In this document: positions 1 to 9,902 of the stretch, one piece after another
Layout of the letters: each line of letters opens with the position of its first letter
Position numbering within the stretch: position 1 is the stretch's first letter
Source of the DNA: Siccirubricoccus deserti
GTDB lineage: Bacteria; Pseudomonadota; Alphaproteobacteria; Acetobacterales; Acetobacteraceae
DNA: 64,000 bases
Assembly: GCF_014283215.1 (NCBI RefSeq)
Contig: NZ_JACOMF010000022.1
Span: forward strand, 16,274 to 80,273
Direction of reading: 5' to 3'
Program-made: the position numbers and the translations under genes
Notes under the pieces: model-generated
Seen by the model: the letters and a program-made list of their open reading frames with translations, nothing else
What the model was told of the DNA's origin: nothing
The model's database searches: none

Positions 1-2758
1 CGAGGCCGGTGCCGCCGAAGCGCCGCGTCGTGGAGCTGTCGGCCTGGTTGAATCGCTGGAACAGCTTCCGGAGTTGCTCCGGCGACATGCCGATGCCGGT
101 GTCGCGGACGCGGAACTCCAACTGCTCCCCACGGTCCGCCGCGGCCGGCAGCCGCCGCGCCGAGAGCGTGATCTGCCCGCCTTCCGTGAACTTCGCGGCA
201 TTGCTCAGCAGGTTGAACAGGCACTGGCGAAGCTTCACCGGATCGGAATGCATGGCGCCGAGCCCGTCCGGCGCGACATCCAGCACCAGCCTGTTCGCCC
301 TCTTCTCGATCAGCGCCTGCACCGTCTCCGCCACCTCAGAGATCAGGGCATCGGCATCGAGATCCTCCGGCTGGACCTCCATCTTGCCCGCCTCGACCTT
401 CGAGAGATCGAGCACGTCACTGATGAGCTCCAGCAGGTGGCGGGCATTGCTGCGGATCTTGCGGATGTCCTCGAGCAATTCCTCCGCATGCTCGGCGGCG
501 AGATCGGCGACCTCCTCCTCGAGCAGCTCAGTGTAGCCGATCACCGCGGAAAGAGGTGTGCGCAGCTCATGGCTCATATTGGCGAGGAATTGGCTCTTCG
601 CGCGATTCGCCTCCTCCGCGGCTTCCTTGGCGGAGACCAGCTCCTCCTCGAAACGGCGGCGGTCCGTGATGTCCACGATGGCACCAATCATGTGCAGCGG
701 CCGCCCATCCGCGCCACGCGCCGCCTCGCCTCGGCCGGAGATCCATCGCAGTGCCCCGTCGTCGGCACGGATCACCCGGTATTCCAGATCCACTTCACCG
801 CCTTCGGCGACGATGCGTGCCACCTCGGCCGCGACCCGGTCCCGGTCGTCGGGATGGACATGGTTGGAGACCAGCTCCTCTATAGGACGGGGCGGCTGGT
901 CCGGCGGCAGTCCGAACAGGCGGGCGAAGCCTTCGTCCACCTCGAAGATGTTGCCGCGGATGTCCCAGCGGAAGGTGCCGGTGCGGGAGGCGAGCAGGGC
1001 TGCGCGCAGCCGTCCGCGGCTCTCGCGCAGCGCGCGTTCCGTCCGGCGCGTCTCCGTGACGTCCATATGCAGCCCGACCCATTCGCGGAGTGTGCCGTCG
1101 GCGGCAAGGATCGGAACGGCGCGCGCCGCCATGTGGCGCCACTCACCGTCGCGGCGGCGCAAGCGGTGCTCGGTCTCGTAGGGCACGCCCCGCTGCAGCG
1201 CCGCCGTCCAGGCCGCGGCGGTATGGGTGCGGTCCTCCGGGTGCACCGCCTGGAGCCAGCCCTCGCCCTCGTACTCCGCCCGCAGCTGCCCGGTGAAGGC
1301 GGACCAACTTGGTTGCTCGCCGGCGAGCCCGCCGGAGGCTGGCGTGGTCCAGACGATCGCGGAGGTCGCCTCGATGAGTGAGCGGAAGCGCTCCTCGCTG
1401 CGACGGAGTTCGCGCTCCGCCCGCTTGGCGTCCTCGACATCGGTCGAGCTGCCGAACCAGCGCAGCAGGCGTCCGGAGGCATCGCGCAGCGGCACGGCAC
1501 GGCTGAGGAACCAGCGGTAGCTTCCGTCACGGCCGCGGATGCGGGCCTCGGCCGTATAGGTGCCGCCACTTGTGAGCGCCGCCCGCCAGGCCGCGGCCAT
1601 GCCCGGCAGGTCCTCTGGCAGGATCACGCTGTTCCAGCCGGCGCCCAGCGCCTCCTCCGGCGGCAGCCCGCAATACTCCACCCAGCGGGCATTGACGTAG
1701 TCCAGCGCGCCTTCGGGCGTCGCGGTCCAGACCAGCTGCGGGATGGAGTCCGCCATGAAGCGGTACTGCGCTTCCCGCTCGCGCAATGTCTGCTCGGCCT
1801 GGCGCTGACGCACGAAATGCCCGATCTGCTGGCCGAGGGCGGCGAGCGCGTCGCGAAGATCCGCTTCGAGGTGGATCGGCTCACGGTCGAGGAACTCGAT
1901 CACGCCGAGCGTCTCCGCGCCCGCCTTCACCGGCACGCCGATGGCGGCGCGCAGGCCATCCGCCAGCGCCGCTGCGCGCCGCGGAATGGTGACCTCCCGC
2001 GTCAGGTCAGGGACCGCCTCGGGGGTCCCTGAGGCCCAGACGCGCCCCAGCATACCCTCCCCGGGCCGGAACTGCAGCGTCGGGGTCTGCCGGTCGAGCG
2101 TCGCCGCCCGGACGCCGGGCCCGCTCCAATTCGCGGCCGGGCGCAGGACGCCCTCCGGCGCCGCGGTCCAGAAGACACCGATGTTCCAGCCGAAGCCGGT
2201 GCCGATGGCCTGCAGGATCCGCGGCAGCGCGGTCTCCAGCCTGGCCTCGGTGGCGAGCACCCGGCCGACCGCGTATTGCACGGCGAGGCGCGCCTCCGCA
2301 TCCGCGCGTTCAGCCTGGTCACGGAAGGTCACGACACTGCCGATGACCTCGCCAGCGGCCTGGAGCGGGGCGGAGGAGTATTCGGCAACGAAGAAGGAAC
2401 CATCCTTGCGCCACAGCACCTCGTTGGCCAACCGCACCGGATGGCCCTCCGCAGCCGTGCGCAGGAGCGGGCATTCCGCCTGCGGATAGGGAGTCCCATC
2501 GGCGCGGGTGTGGTGGATCAGGTCGTGCATGTTCCGACCGAGGAGTTCCTCGGGCCGGTCGTAGCCAAGCATCGCGCAGCCCGCCCGGTTGACGAAGGTG
2601 CAGGCGCCGTCCCGGTCCACGCAGTAGACACCGAGTTCCATGCCATCAAGCGCCGCTGTGGCGAGCATGGAACCGGCGACCGGGCTGGTCGACGTGCGGG
2701 AGAGGGCGCTCGGCGCTTCCTTCGGCTTCGTGTCGATCGGGAAAGGCTGCGGTGGCAT
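1..2758 (-). CDS. Multi-PAS/GAF sensor histidine kinase (3' end cut by window edge)
   Basis: A sensory histidine kinase, probably soluble because no membrane segment is visible. From the ATG at 2758 the frame stays open to base 1, giving about 919 residues. The order is a PAS domain (about residues 35-150), a GAF domain (about 160-310), three more PAS domains with PAC-type ends (about 320-690), and a HisKA dimerisation domain. The phospho-accepting His is at about residue 730 in SHELRTP. The HATPase domain is interrupted by the window edge in its FGGTGL box. The remaining C-terminus may add receiver domains, which cannot be seen. The start has no strong ribosome site. The ligand is unknown. 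Downstream partners lie outside the window. Confidence 0.9.
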   Translation of the reverse strand, partial: MPPQPFPIDTKPKEAPSALSRTSTSPVAGSMLATAALDGMELGVYCVDRDGACTFVNRAGCAMLGYDRPEELLGRNMHDLIHHTRADGTPYPQAECPLLRTAAEGHPVRLANEVLWRKDGSFFVAEYSSAPLQAAGEVIGSVVTFRDQAERADAEARLAVQYAVGRVLATEARLETALPRILQAIGTGFGWNIGVFWTAAPEGVLRPAANWSGPGVRAATLDRQTPTLQFRPGEGMLGRVWASGTPEAVPDLTREVTIPRRAAALADGLRAAIGVPVKAGAETLGVIEFLDREPIHLEADLRDALAALGQQIGHFVRQRQAEQTLREREAQYRFMADSIPQLVWTATPEGALDYVNARWVEYCGLPPEEALGAGWNSVILPEDLPGMAAAWRAALTSGGTYTAEARIRGRDGSYRWFLSRAVPLRDASGRLLRWFGSSTDVEDAKRAERELRRSEERFRSLIEATSAIVWTTPASGGLAGEQPSWSAFTGQLRAEYEGEGWLQAVHPEDRTHTAAAWTAALQRGVPYETEHRLRRRDGEWRHMAARAVPILAADGTLREWVGLHMDVTETRRTERALRESRGRLRAALLASRTGTFRWDIRGNIFEVDEGFARLFGLPPDQPPRPIEELVSNHVHPDDRDRVAAEVARIVAEGGEVDLEYRVIRADDGALRWISGRGEAARGADGRPLHMIGAIVDITDRRRFEEELVSAKEAAEEANRAKSQFLANMSHELRTPLSAVIGYTELLEEEVADLAAEHAEELLEDIRKIRSNARHLLELISDVLDLSKVEAGKMEVQPEDLDADALISEVAETVQALIEKRANRLVLDVAPDGLGAMHSDPVKLRQCLFNLLSNAAKFTEGGQITLSARRLPAAADRGEQLEFRVRDTGIGMSPEQLRKLFQRFNQADSSTTRRFGGTGL

Positions 2759-2975
2759 GTCGAGAGGAGCCCGGCCTGTCTGAAGGTGATGTATGAAGGC
2801 GTATCCCGATTGCAGCGTGGTGGGAGCCGCGGCCTCTCTCAACGTGGCGTAGGGGATCGCGTTTCAGGAACGGTTGTTCCCCGAGCAGGAAGCGGATCGT
2901 GCTGCGGTAACTGCGGATCCCGATTGGAACCCTGGTGCATCCCGTAGCCACGACGTCTTACTGTGCCGGTCGCCG

Positions 2976-3166
2976 TCGAACCCGCCACCGCTGCCCGGAG
3001 GCTTCCCAAACTATGCCGCGCCCATCGCCCGGAACCAGCTCAACGGGCGCGAATTGACGATGGCGCGCTGGGGCATGCCGTCGCCGGCCTTCGCGCTGGA
3101 CGGCAGGAATGCCGATCCGGGCGTGACCAACCTCCGCAACGTCAATCGCCGCACTGGCGGCACTGG
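2976..3166 (+). pseudogene. SRAP (SOS-response-associated peptidase, YedK-type) fragment
   Basis: A remnant of the middle of an SRAP protein, the family that shields abasic sites in single-stranded DNA. Recognisable stretches are PNYAAPIARN, ELTMARWGMPSPAF and DPGVTNLRNVN. After a one-base deletion SPHWRHW continues in the next frame. The N-terminal catalytic Cys region (MCGRY) and the C-terminal half are missing, so it cannot work. It runs directly into an IS701-type transposase fragment, which probably destroyed it. Confidence 0.7.
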
Positions 3167-3290
3167 TGATCGATGACACGGCGCTGCCGAAGAAGGGCAC
3201 GCTCTCGGTCGGCGTTGAGCGGCAGTACTGTAGGTAGCGGGGCAAGCGGGCGAACTGCCAGGCGCTGGTTTCGCTGACGCTGGGCGGTCG
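3162..3290 (+). pseudogene. IS701-family transposase fragment
   Basis: The reading frame gives LVIDDTALPKKGTLSVGVERQYC, an in-frame TAG, then ANCQALVSLTL. This is the conserved region around the first catalytic Asp of IS701-type DDE transposases. Only about 40 codons remain and they are interrupted by a stop, so this is a dead fragment. It abuts the SRAP remnant. No terminal repeats could be identified. Confidence 0.7.
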
Positions 3291-3318
3291 CTGGTGTGCG
3301 TTGTCGCTGGTGTGCGTT
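3287..3318. repeat. Perfect 16-bp tandem duplication
   Basis: The 16-base unit gtcgctggtgtgcgtt occurs twice head to tail. It lies between the IS701 fragment and the 3' end of the Mfd-like gene. It may be a replication-slippage product or a scar of element loss. Confidence 0.8.
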
Positions 3319-3355
3319 AGCGGAATTGGCTGCACCGGGATGCTGCACGCCATCG

Positions 3356-6300
3356 TCACGCCGCGTGCCTCCGGCGAGCCGGCGCCAGCGCCGCCAGCAG
3401 CGCCTCCGCCGCCGCCACCCGCTGCGCGGCATCGGTGGTTTCCCGCCGCTGCAGCAGCCGGCCATTGCGGAGCTCGAGCCCCGGTGGCGTCTCAGCTGGT
3501 GGCTGCCGCAGTGTCGCGGCTGCGGCGCTTGGCCCGACCTCGATCCGCGCAATGCCAAGGCGGCGACAGCGGACCGAGATCCGCGCCAGGGCGAAGAGGC
3601 CCCGCAACGGCTCTGGCGGCGGGCCGAAGCGGTCCTCCAGCTCATCCTCCAGTGCCTCGACCCCCGGCATGTCGCCATCCCGCAGCAGCCGGGCCAGACG
3701 TGCATGCACCTCCACCCGCTGCGCTTCCTCCGGCACATGGTCGGTCGGCACATAGGCGTCGACCCCCAGCGCCACGGCCGGGCTCCAGGCCTCGGGCGGC
3801 GCCTCGCCGCGCGCCACCGCCAGCGCCCGGTCCAGCAGATGGCGGTACAGCTCGATACCCACCAGCTTCAGGTGGCCAGCCTGTGCGTCCCCCAGCAGGT
3901 CGCCGGCGCCGCGCAGGTCGAGGTCGCGGGCGCTGATGGCGAATCCGGCGCCAACCCGGTCCAGCGCTTCCAGCGTGCGCAGCCGCCGGTCGGTAGCGGC
4001 TGCAAGCCGCACTGCGGGGTCGGTCAGCAGGTAGATCGCCCCGCGTTCCCGCCCACGGCCGACCCGGCCGCGCAGCTGGTGCAGCTGCGACAGACCAAAG
4101 CGGTCGGCGCGCCAGACCAGCATGGTATTGGCGCGCGGCACGTCCAGACCGGTTTCGACGATATTGGTCGAGACCAGCACATCGGCCTCGCCGTCGGCGA
4201 AGCGCAGCATCGCCGCATCCACTTCGTCCGGTGGCAACCCGCCATGCGCCTCGACCACCGACAGCTCGGGCACTTGGCCGGCGATGCGGTCGCGCATGGG
4301 CGCCACATCCTCGATGCGCGGGCAAACCACGAAGCTCTGGCCGCCGCGCCGCGCTTCCCGCCGCAGCGCCTGGGCCAGCAGTGCATCCGCCAGCGGCGCG
4401 CGCAAGGTCCGCACCGGCTGGCGCCTCGCCGGTGGCGTGGCGATGACGCTGAGGTCCCTGAGGCCGACCAGGGCCGCCTGCAGCGTGCGCGGGATGGGCG
4501 TCGCGGTCAGCGTCAGCACATGTGGCGTACCCGTCGCGCGCAACCGCTGCAGCTGCGCCTTCTGCTGCACGCCAAAGCGCTGCTCCTCGTCGATGATGAG
4601 CAGAGCAAGATTGTGGAAGCGCACGGATTTTGCTGCCAGCGCCTGGGTGCCAATGGCGATCTGCACCTCGCCTTTGGCGATCGCGGCGCGGATGGCGCGG
4701 GCCTCGGCAGGCGGCGTCAGCCGGGACAGCGCCTCGACGCGGATGCCGAGGCCCTCGAAGCGGCGGCGGAAGCTTTCCAGATGCTGCCGCACCAGCACCG
4801 TGGTCGGCGCCAGCAGCGCGACCTGATGGCCGGAGAGCGCGGCGGCGGCGGCGGCCCGCAGCGCCACTTCGGTCTTGCCGAAGCCGACGTCGCCGCAGAC
4901 CAGTCGGTCCATCGGCCGCCCGGCGGCGAGGTCGGCAAGCACCGCTGCCGTCGCTGTGTCCTGGTCTTCGGTCAATTCATAAGGGAAGCGGGCAGCGAGA
5001 CGCGCGAAAACCTCCTGTGGCGGGCGCAGCGCCGGGGCGCGCGCCGCTTCGCGCGCCCGGACCATCTTCAGCAGCGCTTGGGCGCTTTCGGCGACCGCCG
5101 CCTCGGCCTCGGCCCGGCGCTTCGGCCAGGCCTCGCCACCGAGCCGATCGAGGCTAAGCCCGGCCGCCTCGGCGCCGTAGCGCCAGAGCCGGTCGAGCTC
5201 GTCGAAGGGCACGATCTGCGCCGCATCGGCGTAGTCGAGCCGGAGGCAATCGAGCTGCGCCGCCCCGGTCTCCACCGGCATTACGCCCCGCAACGCGCCG
5301 AGCCCATGGTCGAAATGGATCACTGCATCGCCGGGCTGCAGGCTGGCGGTTGCCGCCATCAGCGCTTCGGCGCCGTGCCCGGCTTGCCGCGCGGTGCCGC
5401 CGGGGCGGAGCGCGGCCAGCGGCAGCAGCACCGCCTCTGCCGCCTCGAAGCCCGGCAGGTCGGCCGGTGCTTCCAGCCAAGCCAGGCTGCCAGGTGGCAA
5501 GCGCAGCAGCGCCGGCCAATCCGCCACTGGCTGCGCTTCGATGTCCAGCGCTTCCCCGAGGCGGCGGGCCAGCCGGTGCAGACCGCGCCGCGCCGGGCCG
5601 GCCAGGAGCAGCCGCCGGCCCTGCTCACGCTGCGCCGAGGCGTAGCCAAGCAACTCAGCCTCTGGGTCTGGTAGCGCGGCGAAGCGTGGTGGGACCGGAG
5701 GTGTTTCCCCGGGCGGCGCGACCTGTTGCGGCACCCGTCCGCCCAGCGCGGCCGACCAAGCGGCGGGGTCGAGATGGAGGGCCTCCGGCGGCGGGATGGA
5801 TGGCTCCTCCGGCCGCGGTGGGCGCAGCGCGATGCGGGTGCGAAAGGCCTCGCCTACCTCTGCCCACCGCCGCTCCAGCGCGGCCGAGGCGCCGTCATCG
5901 AGGATGACCGTCGCCTCCGGCCATAGCGCCAGCAGGGTGACGAGATCCTCGCAGAAGGCCGGCAGCGCATGTTCAAGGCCGGGCGGCCGCACCTCGGCCA
6001 GCGGATGGTCGGGCGGCAGGACGAGTTCCGAGGCAGGACCCAGGACCAGCGCCGCCGTTTCCTCTTCCAGGCTGCGTTGGCTCAGCGGGTCGAAACGGTG
6101 GATCTCGAGAAGGCGGCCCGCCTCATGCCGCAGCCGCCAGGCCGGACCGCCGGGCGCTCCGGCCAGCATGATATCGACGACGCTGCCATGCAGGACGGCC
6201 TCGCCCGGCGCATCCGCCCTGTCGTCCAGCACATAGCCGCGGCGGAGCAACTTCCGGCGCAGCGCCTCCGGGTCCAGCGCCGCGCCGCGTTCGAGCTGCA

Positions 6301-6634
6301 GCGACATGCTGGTATCGGGTCGCGGCAGGCGCTGCGCCATGGCCGCGACCGAACCGATCAGCAAGCGCGGCGCCGTGCTGCCGGCGATAAGTGCGGCGGC
6401 GACGGCCATGCGCTGACCCATGACCGCGCGCGAGGGTGAGACGCGGTCATAGGGCAGGCAATCCCAGGCCGGGAGGAACAGTACCTCCAGCCCGGCCGGA
6501 GAAAGGGCGCGGACCGCTTGGTGCAGCCGCGCCGCCCGCGCCTCGCTGCGGGCGACGAAGAGGATACGCCCACCGGCCGCGGCACCTTCAACCAGGCGCG
6601 CAGCCAGCAGCCCCTCCGGCTCGGCGTTCAACAT
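3356..6634 (-). CDS. mfd: Mfd-type transcription-repair coupling helicase
   Basis: A 1092-residue protein of the Mfd family, which displaces stalled RNA polymerase and recruits UvrA. The N-terminal UvrB-like module contains PAWDCLPYDRVSP. A CarD-like RNA-polymerase-interaction domain follows (PGDAVIHFDHGLG, about residue 440). The RecG-type motor has Walker A GDVGFGKTE (about 583), DEEQ (about 680), TATPIPRTL and QLRGRVGRG (about 853), and a C-terminal TRCF domain follows. The ATG at 6634 has GGAGGA about 9 bases upstream. The frame stays open further upstream, but that part is low-complexity and overlaps a catalase fossil. It is somewhat shorter than usual Mfd and its N-terminus diverges, so it may be a second, paralogous copy. 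Immediate neighbours on both sides are dead elements. Confidence 0.85.
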   Translation of the reverse strand: MLNAEPEGLLAARLVEGAAAGGRILFVARSEARAARLHQAVRALSPAGLEVLFLPAWDCLPYDRVSPSRAVMGQRMAVAAALIAGSTAPRLLIGSVAAMAQRLPRPDTSMSLQLERGAALDPEALRRKLLRRGYVLDDRADAPGEAVLHGSVVDIMLAGAPGGPAWRLRHEAGRLLEIHRFDPLSQRSLEEETAALVLGPASELVLPPDHPLAEVRPPGLEHALPAFCEDLVTLLALWPEATVILDDGASAALERRWAEVGEAFRTRIALRPPRPEEPSIPPPEALHLDPAAWSAALGGRVPQQVAPPGETPPVPPRFAALPDPEAELLGYASAQREQGRRLLLAGPARRGLHRLARRLGEALDIEAQPVADWPALLRLPPGSLAWLEAPADLPGFEAAEAVLLPLAALRPGGTARQAGHGAEALMAATASLQPGDAVIHFDHGLGALRGVMPVETGAAQLDCLRLDYADAAQIVPFDELDRLWRYGAEAAGLSLDRLGGEAWPKRRAEAEAAVAESAQALLKMVRAREAARAPALRPPQEVFARLAARFPYELTEDQDTATAAVLADLAAGRPMDRLVCGDVGFGKTEVALRAAAAAALSGHQVALLAPTTVLVRQHLESFRRRFEGLGIRVEALSRLTPPAEARAIRAAIAKGEVQIAIGTQALAAKSVRFHNLALLIIDEEQRFGVQQKAQLQRLRATGTPHVLTLTATPIPRTLQAALVGLRDLSVIATPPARRQPVRTLRAPLADALLAQALRREARRGGQSFVVCPRIEDVAPMRDRIAGQVPELSVVEAHGGLPPDEVDAAMLRFADGEADVLVSTNIVETGLDVPRANTMLVWRADRFGLSQLHQLRGRVGRGRERGAIYLLTDPAVRLAAATDRRLRTLEALDRVGAGFAISARDLDLRGAGDLLGDAQAGHLKLVGIELYRHLLDRALAVARGEAPPEAWSPAVALGVDAYVPTDHVPEEAQRVEVHARLARLLRDGDMPGVEALEDELEDRFGPPPEPLRGLFALARISVRCRRLGIARIEVGPSAAAATLRQPPAETPPGLELRNGRLLQRRETTDAAQRVAAAEALLAALAPARRRHAA

Positions 6635-6779
6635 GCGATGGGCATCCTCCGCCGGCGGATACGGGGCGCAGAGCGGGAGGGTGCTGCCGCGGTCCCAGGC
6701 AAGGTTCGGAGTGCCGCCCGTGGCTGGGCCGGTGGCCGCAGGCGGGCTGACCTGCCCCGGCTTCGCTGCGATCTGCTCA

Positions 6780-6951
6780 GCTTGCGCGCCGCTGTCGGGC
6801 CTCGGCTGCGCCAGCCCCGGAAAAGGTACTGCATCAAGACGTGGATCTCGCCCTCCGCGCCGCCGGTCGCTTGTTGCAGGGCACAGACGAGGATCAGCTT
6901 TGGCGCTTCGATGCGAACGGGATATTGCAGCTTGCCATCGGTGTAGAACAA
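6780..6951 (-). pseudogene. Manganese catalase N-terminal fragment
   Basis: Translation begins FYTDGKLQYPVRIEAP and continues ALQQATGGAEGEIHVLMQYLF. This is the N-terminus of non-haem Mn catalase, including the first metal-ligand Glu region. The match fades after about 55 residues. The rest of the family's roughly 280 residues and its later metal ligands are absent. The first codon is TTG, and the fragment runs into the upstream edge of the Mfd-like gene. Confidence 0.65.
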
Positions 6952-7127
6952 CGGAGGCTCCGGCCCATGTGGAGCGGAGCGAACTGACGAGGCTGCGCGC
7001 GGTTCGAGACCGAGGCGACAACGAGAGCGGCACCTCGCGCGAGCGTGAGTTTTGGTTCGGGAACAGGTCGCGTGCTTTGAATCGACTGTGACTGGTCTGC
7101 GGCGATTGAGGCAACAAGACCTCGGTC

Positions 7128-7345
7128 ATGTGGAGGCAGGAGAACCTGGCCCGGTATGACTGCAGCAAGCTGTGCTGTGCTACCCGCGTGATCTGATCGA
7201 CGAGGAATGAGCGACCATTGCCCCGGTTGACCGCCATTGGCGCTCAACCCTGCCCAACCGAGCCCGGCGGCAACAAGCGGACGATCGATGTGTTGGCGGT
7301 GGTGAACGGGGTCATGTACATCCTCGCCACCGGCCGCCATCGGGC
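7128..7345 (+). pseudogene. IS5-family transposase N-terminal fragment
   Basis: An ATG at 7128 opens MWRQENLARYDCSKL. After a frameshift the line continues as YPRDLIDEE, stop, ATIAP, and then in another frame as GGNKRTIDVLAVVNGVMYILATG. Together these match the N-terminal region of IS5-type transposases. At least two frameshifts and a stop make it inactive, and the catalytic DDE part is missing. Confidence 0.65.
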
Positions 7346-7540
7346 GGCGCCGGGGCATTTCCAGCGCCAGCCTCGCGCGCACACGCGCGCCTTAGAACGG
7401 GCTGCCAAGCGGGGGTTTGGTAGCTTTTCGGCCTCCGAGGCCAATCTGCGGAGTGCGGAAACGCTGGAAAGGCACGGAACACCCACACCCCTGGAGGGAG
7501 TTGGTCGTCGTGCTTGTCCGGCCGACTCCCCAGCGGAGCA

Positions 7541-7948
7541 CTACCTTCCGGCGGGGGCCAAATTTTTGATGACGGCGACCAGCGCATCTGGATCATACGG
7601 CTTCGTCATCACCTGTGCGTCAGAATGCACGCCCCGGCCGCAGTACTTGCCATAGCCCGTAGCGAAGACGAACGGCACCTGAAGCGCTGCTAGCCTATCG
7701 GCAACCGGCGAAACAGTATCGCCGCCGAGATTGATATCCAGCACGGCGGCATCCAACCCGCCGTCAGACGCTGCCTGCTCGATCAACTGTAACGCTTCCT
7801 GCACTGAACCTGCGGGACCAATGACCTGCGCTCCTGCATCGAGAAGACCGTCCTCTATCAACATGGCAACCAGCGCCTCGTCCTCGACGACGAGCACACG
7901 GTTCCCACGGAGATCACGCCGGTGGCAGGGGAAGTTCTTGGCGTACAT
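7541..7948 (-). CDS. Single-domain response regulator (CheY-like)
   Basis: A 135-residue protein that is almost entirely a receiver domain: acidic pocket VVEDEAL, phospho-acceptor Asp in AVLDINL, Thr in FATGYG, and Lys in MTKPYDPD. It has no output domain, so it must act on a partner protein or as a phosphate sink. The ATG at 7948 is preceded by GGGAGGA. It closely resembles the regulator at 35313-35672, as a paralogue. No kinase gene is adjacent. Confidence 0.85.
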   Translation of the reverse strand: MYAKNFPCHRRDLRGNRVLVVEDEALVAMLIEDGLLDAGAQVIGPAGSVQEALQLIEQAASDGGLDAAVLDINLGGDTVSPVADRLAALQVPFVFATGYGKYCGRGVHSDAQVMTKPYDPDALVAVIKNLAPAGR

Positions 7949-8091
7949 GATATCGCGTCCTCCCAGGAGCCGGGGCAGCTCCAAGTGGCCGAAGCCATCG
8001 CGAGGCTCCATCGTGGCGCACGTCCAACACCAAGCACCCTCCGGCGCGCCCCGTCTGTCCTATTCCGCACGTACAGGTGGCAGAGGGGGTG

Positions 8092-8837
8092 TCAGCGGCG
8101 GTAGACGGCCCTGGCCCCCGGCGGCAGCCCGAGCAGCTGGTCCTGGGCGCGCCGGACCACGCCGTAGCACTCGCAGGCGGCGCTCTCGAGACCGGGCCGA
8201 TCGGTAATCTCGATGCGGCCTCGCTCGTAATGGATGAAACCTGCTTTTTGGAGCTGGCCGGCCGCGACTGTGATCCCGGCGCGGCGCACGCCGAGCATCA
8301 TGGACAGGAACTCATGGGTCATCGGGAACCCGTCGCCACTGGCCCGGTCGTGCGCCATCAGCAGCCAGCGTGCGAGGCGCTGGTCGGTATGGTGGCGCCC
8401 GTTGCAGGCCGCCGTGCGCGCCACCTGCCCATGGTGCACCAGCGCATAACGAAGCAGCAGGGTACGCAGGGTGGGGATGTGCTCCAGCGCCTCGCGGAAT
8501 GTCTGCGCGTCCATCCTCAGGGCGGTGCCGGGGGATTGCACCATGACCTCGATGTCGTCGTGGTCGGCACCAAGCAGTACAGGCAGCCCGATAAACCCTC
8601 TCGGCCAGCCAGGCCGACCTCGGCGGCATCGCCGTCCTCCATATAGGCAAGCATGGAGGCGTAGCCGGTTTCGGGGAAGTACACGGGCTCGATGGGCTTG
8701 CCCGGTGTGTACAGGACTTGGCGGAAGGGGAGTTCGATGGCTTCAAGTTGCGGCCACAGGCGGGCGAGGTCGTCGGGCGGCAGGGCCGCGAGCAGGCGGT
8801 TGCGGGAAGCGGGAGTAAGCTGATCGGGGAGGGCCAT
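8092..8837 (-). pseudogene. Crp/Fnr-family transcription regulator, frameshifted
   Basis: The first part (MALPDQLTPASRNRLLAALPPDD... to GLAGREG) is the cyclic-nucleotide-type sensor domain. The second part (VMVQSPGTALRM... then LSMMLGVRRAGITVAAGQLQKAG) is the dimerisation helix and winged helix-turn-helix. The two lie in different frames. Removal of one T near 8592-8596 explains this, since adding it restores GREGFIGLPVLLGAD. The ATG at 8837 has AGGAG upstream. Either the gene is a recent pseudogene or the base is a sequence error. Confidence 0.75.
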
Positions 8838-9510
8838 GGAGGGCTCCTGCGACGGCGTGTCGGCGGGAGCGCTCTCCTCTCTCGGCCGCCCGCGCCGGAA
8901 GGTCACAGCGAGCGGTATTGGACATATGGTGTCGCAATCCCTCACCTACCATTACGGGACTGCGCGGCTGGCGCAGATAGGGTCGCTTCGCACCTATGTC
9001 GCCGGTAGGGTCTACGCTGCCTGCCGCCGGCCCGAGATGGATGAGGAATGGCCGTATCCGCAGCATGGACAATGGGGCGCCGCGCTGCCGCTGGCGATCT
9101 GCGGAGCGGACATGCAGGCAGGGGCGCGCTGTTGAAGGGCTGATCCTTGCCTGGGGCCTCTGCCGTTTGAACCGGTCAGCAGGCGTTGGCGTTCGGCTTC
9201 GATAGAAGCATGACTTTCCGTGCTTATAGGTCACCCCCGGGCGCCCTTTTTCTGACTGGCGCCTGCCCACGGTGGCTCCGCTGCGGCATCGCTGCGGCAT
9301 CTGCGTGGAGGCATGTCACCGTCGCGGCACTACAGCGCCAGCGATAGGGCCGGGAGGTCGAAGTGATCGCGTTTACGGGGAGAAGCAGCACCGCATAAGG
9401 CGCAGCTAACATGGCAGTGAGGGACTATACCGAAGCAGGGGTGGTGCCGCTTCTGATTGTCGGCGACACTTATCACTCGGTGCCGCGTTCCTCCTCACGG
9501 AGGGAAGCTG
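8838..9510. other. Intergenic stretch without recognisable genes
   Basis: Both strands were read. Only short frames without family resemblance appear. It includes the upstream regions of the Crp/Fnr gene (minus strand) and the DUF2934 gene (plus strand). No repeat or RNA was identified. Confidence 0.5.
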
Positions 9511-9687
9511 ATGTCCGATGCGAACCAGGATCTGGAAACCCGTATTCGAGAGCGAGCCTATGCGCTGTGGGAGGAGGATGGCCGCCCTGAGGGCCGCGCC
9601 GCCGAGCATTGGGATCAGGCACGCCGCTTCATTGAAGCGGAAGATGACCTGAAGGCCCCTGATATGGTGGCCAATCCGCCGCTTTGA
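9511..9687 (+). CDS. DUF2934 domain small protein
   Basis: A 58-residue soluble protein with the DUF2934 pattern: a helix RIRERAYALWEEDGRPEGRAAEHW followed by a second helix around QARRFIEAE. The ATG at 9511 has GGAGGGA about 5 bases upstream. Function is unknown in the family, which is common in alphaproteobacteria, often near stress genes. It stands alone and is followed by a GC-rich hairpin 28 bases after the stop. Confidence 0.8.
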   Translation: MSDANQDLETRIRERAYALWEEDGRPEGRAAEHWDQARRFIEAEDDLKAPDMVANPPL

Positions 9688-9715
9688 ATTCGCAGCCTGG
9701 ACAGGTGGCGGGTCG

Positions 9716-9734
9716 CCCCGGCAATCGGCCGGGG
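9716..9734 (+). terminator. GC-rich hairpin after the DUF2934 gene
   Basis: The stem ccccggc/gccgggg is perfect over 7 bp with a 5-base loop, 28 bases past the stop codon. There is no T tract, so termination here would be weak or factor-assisted. Confidence 0.35.
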
Positions 9735-9902
9735 CCTGATACCAGTGTGGGCGGAACCCTTTGCGGACGCTCCGCCCTTTGAGGTTTGTGCAGCGCAGCA
9801 TACTGCTTGCGCTTCGGCGCTGCAGGGACTATCAGAGCAAGCGGCAGCCAACCCGGGTTTCCGAGTTGTCTGCCTTTCTTGGACGTTTCCTCCCTAAACT
9901 CG

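Noticed and set aside
74..1381. Long plus-strand open frame opposite the left kinase
   Set aside because: It is antisense to a clear PAS/HisKA gene and has GC-rich shadow composition with no family resemblance.
3296..5674. 792-codon plus-strand open frame opposite the Mfd-like gene
   Set aside because: The minus strand carries all Mfd motifs; the plus translation is Arg/Gln-rich and featureless.
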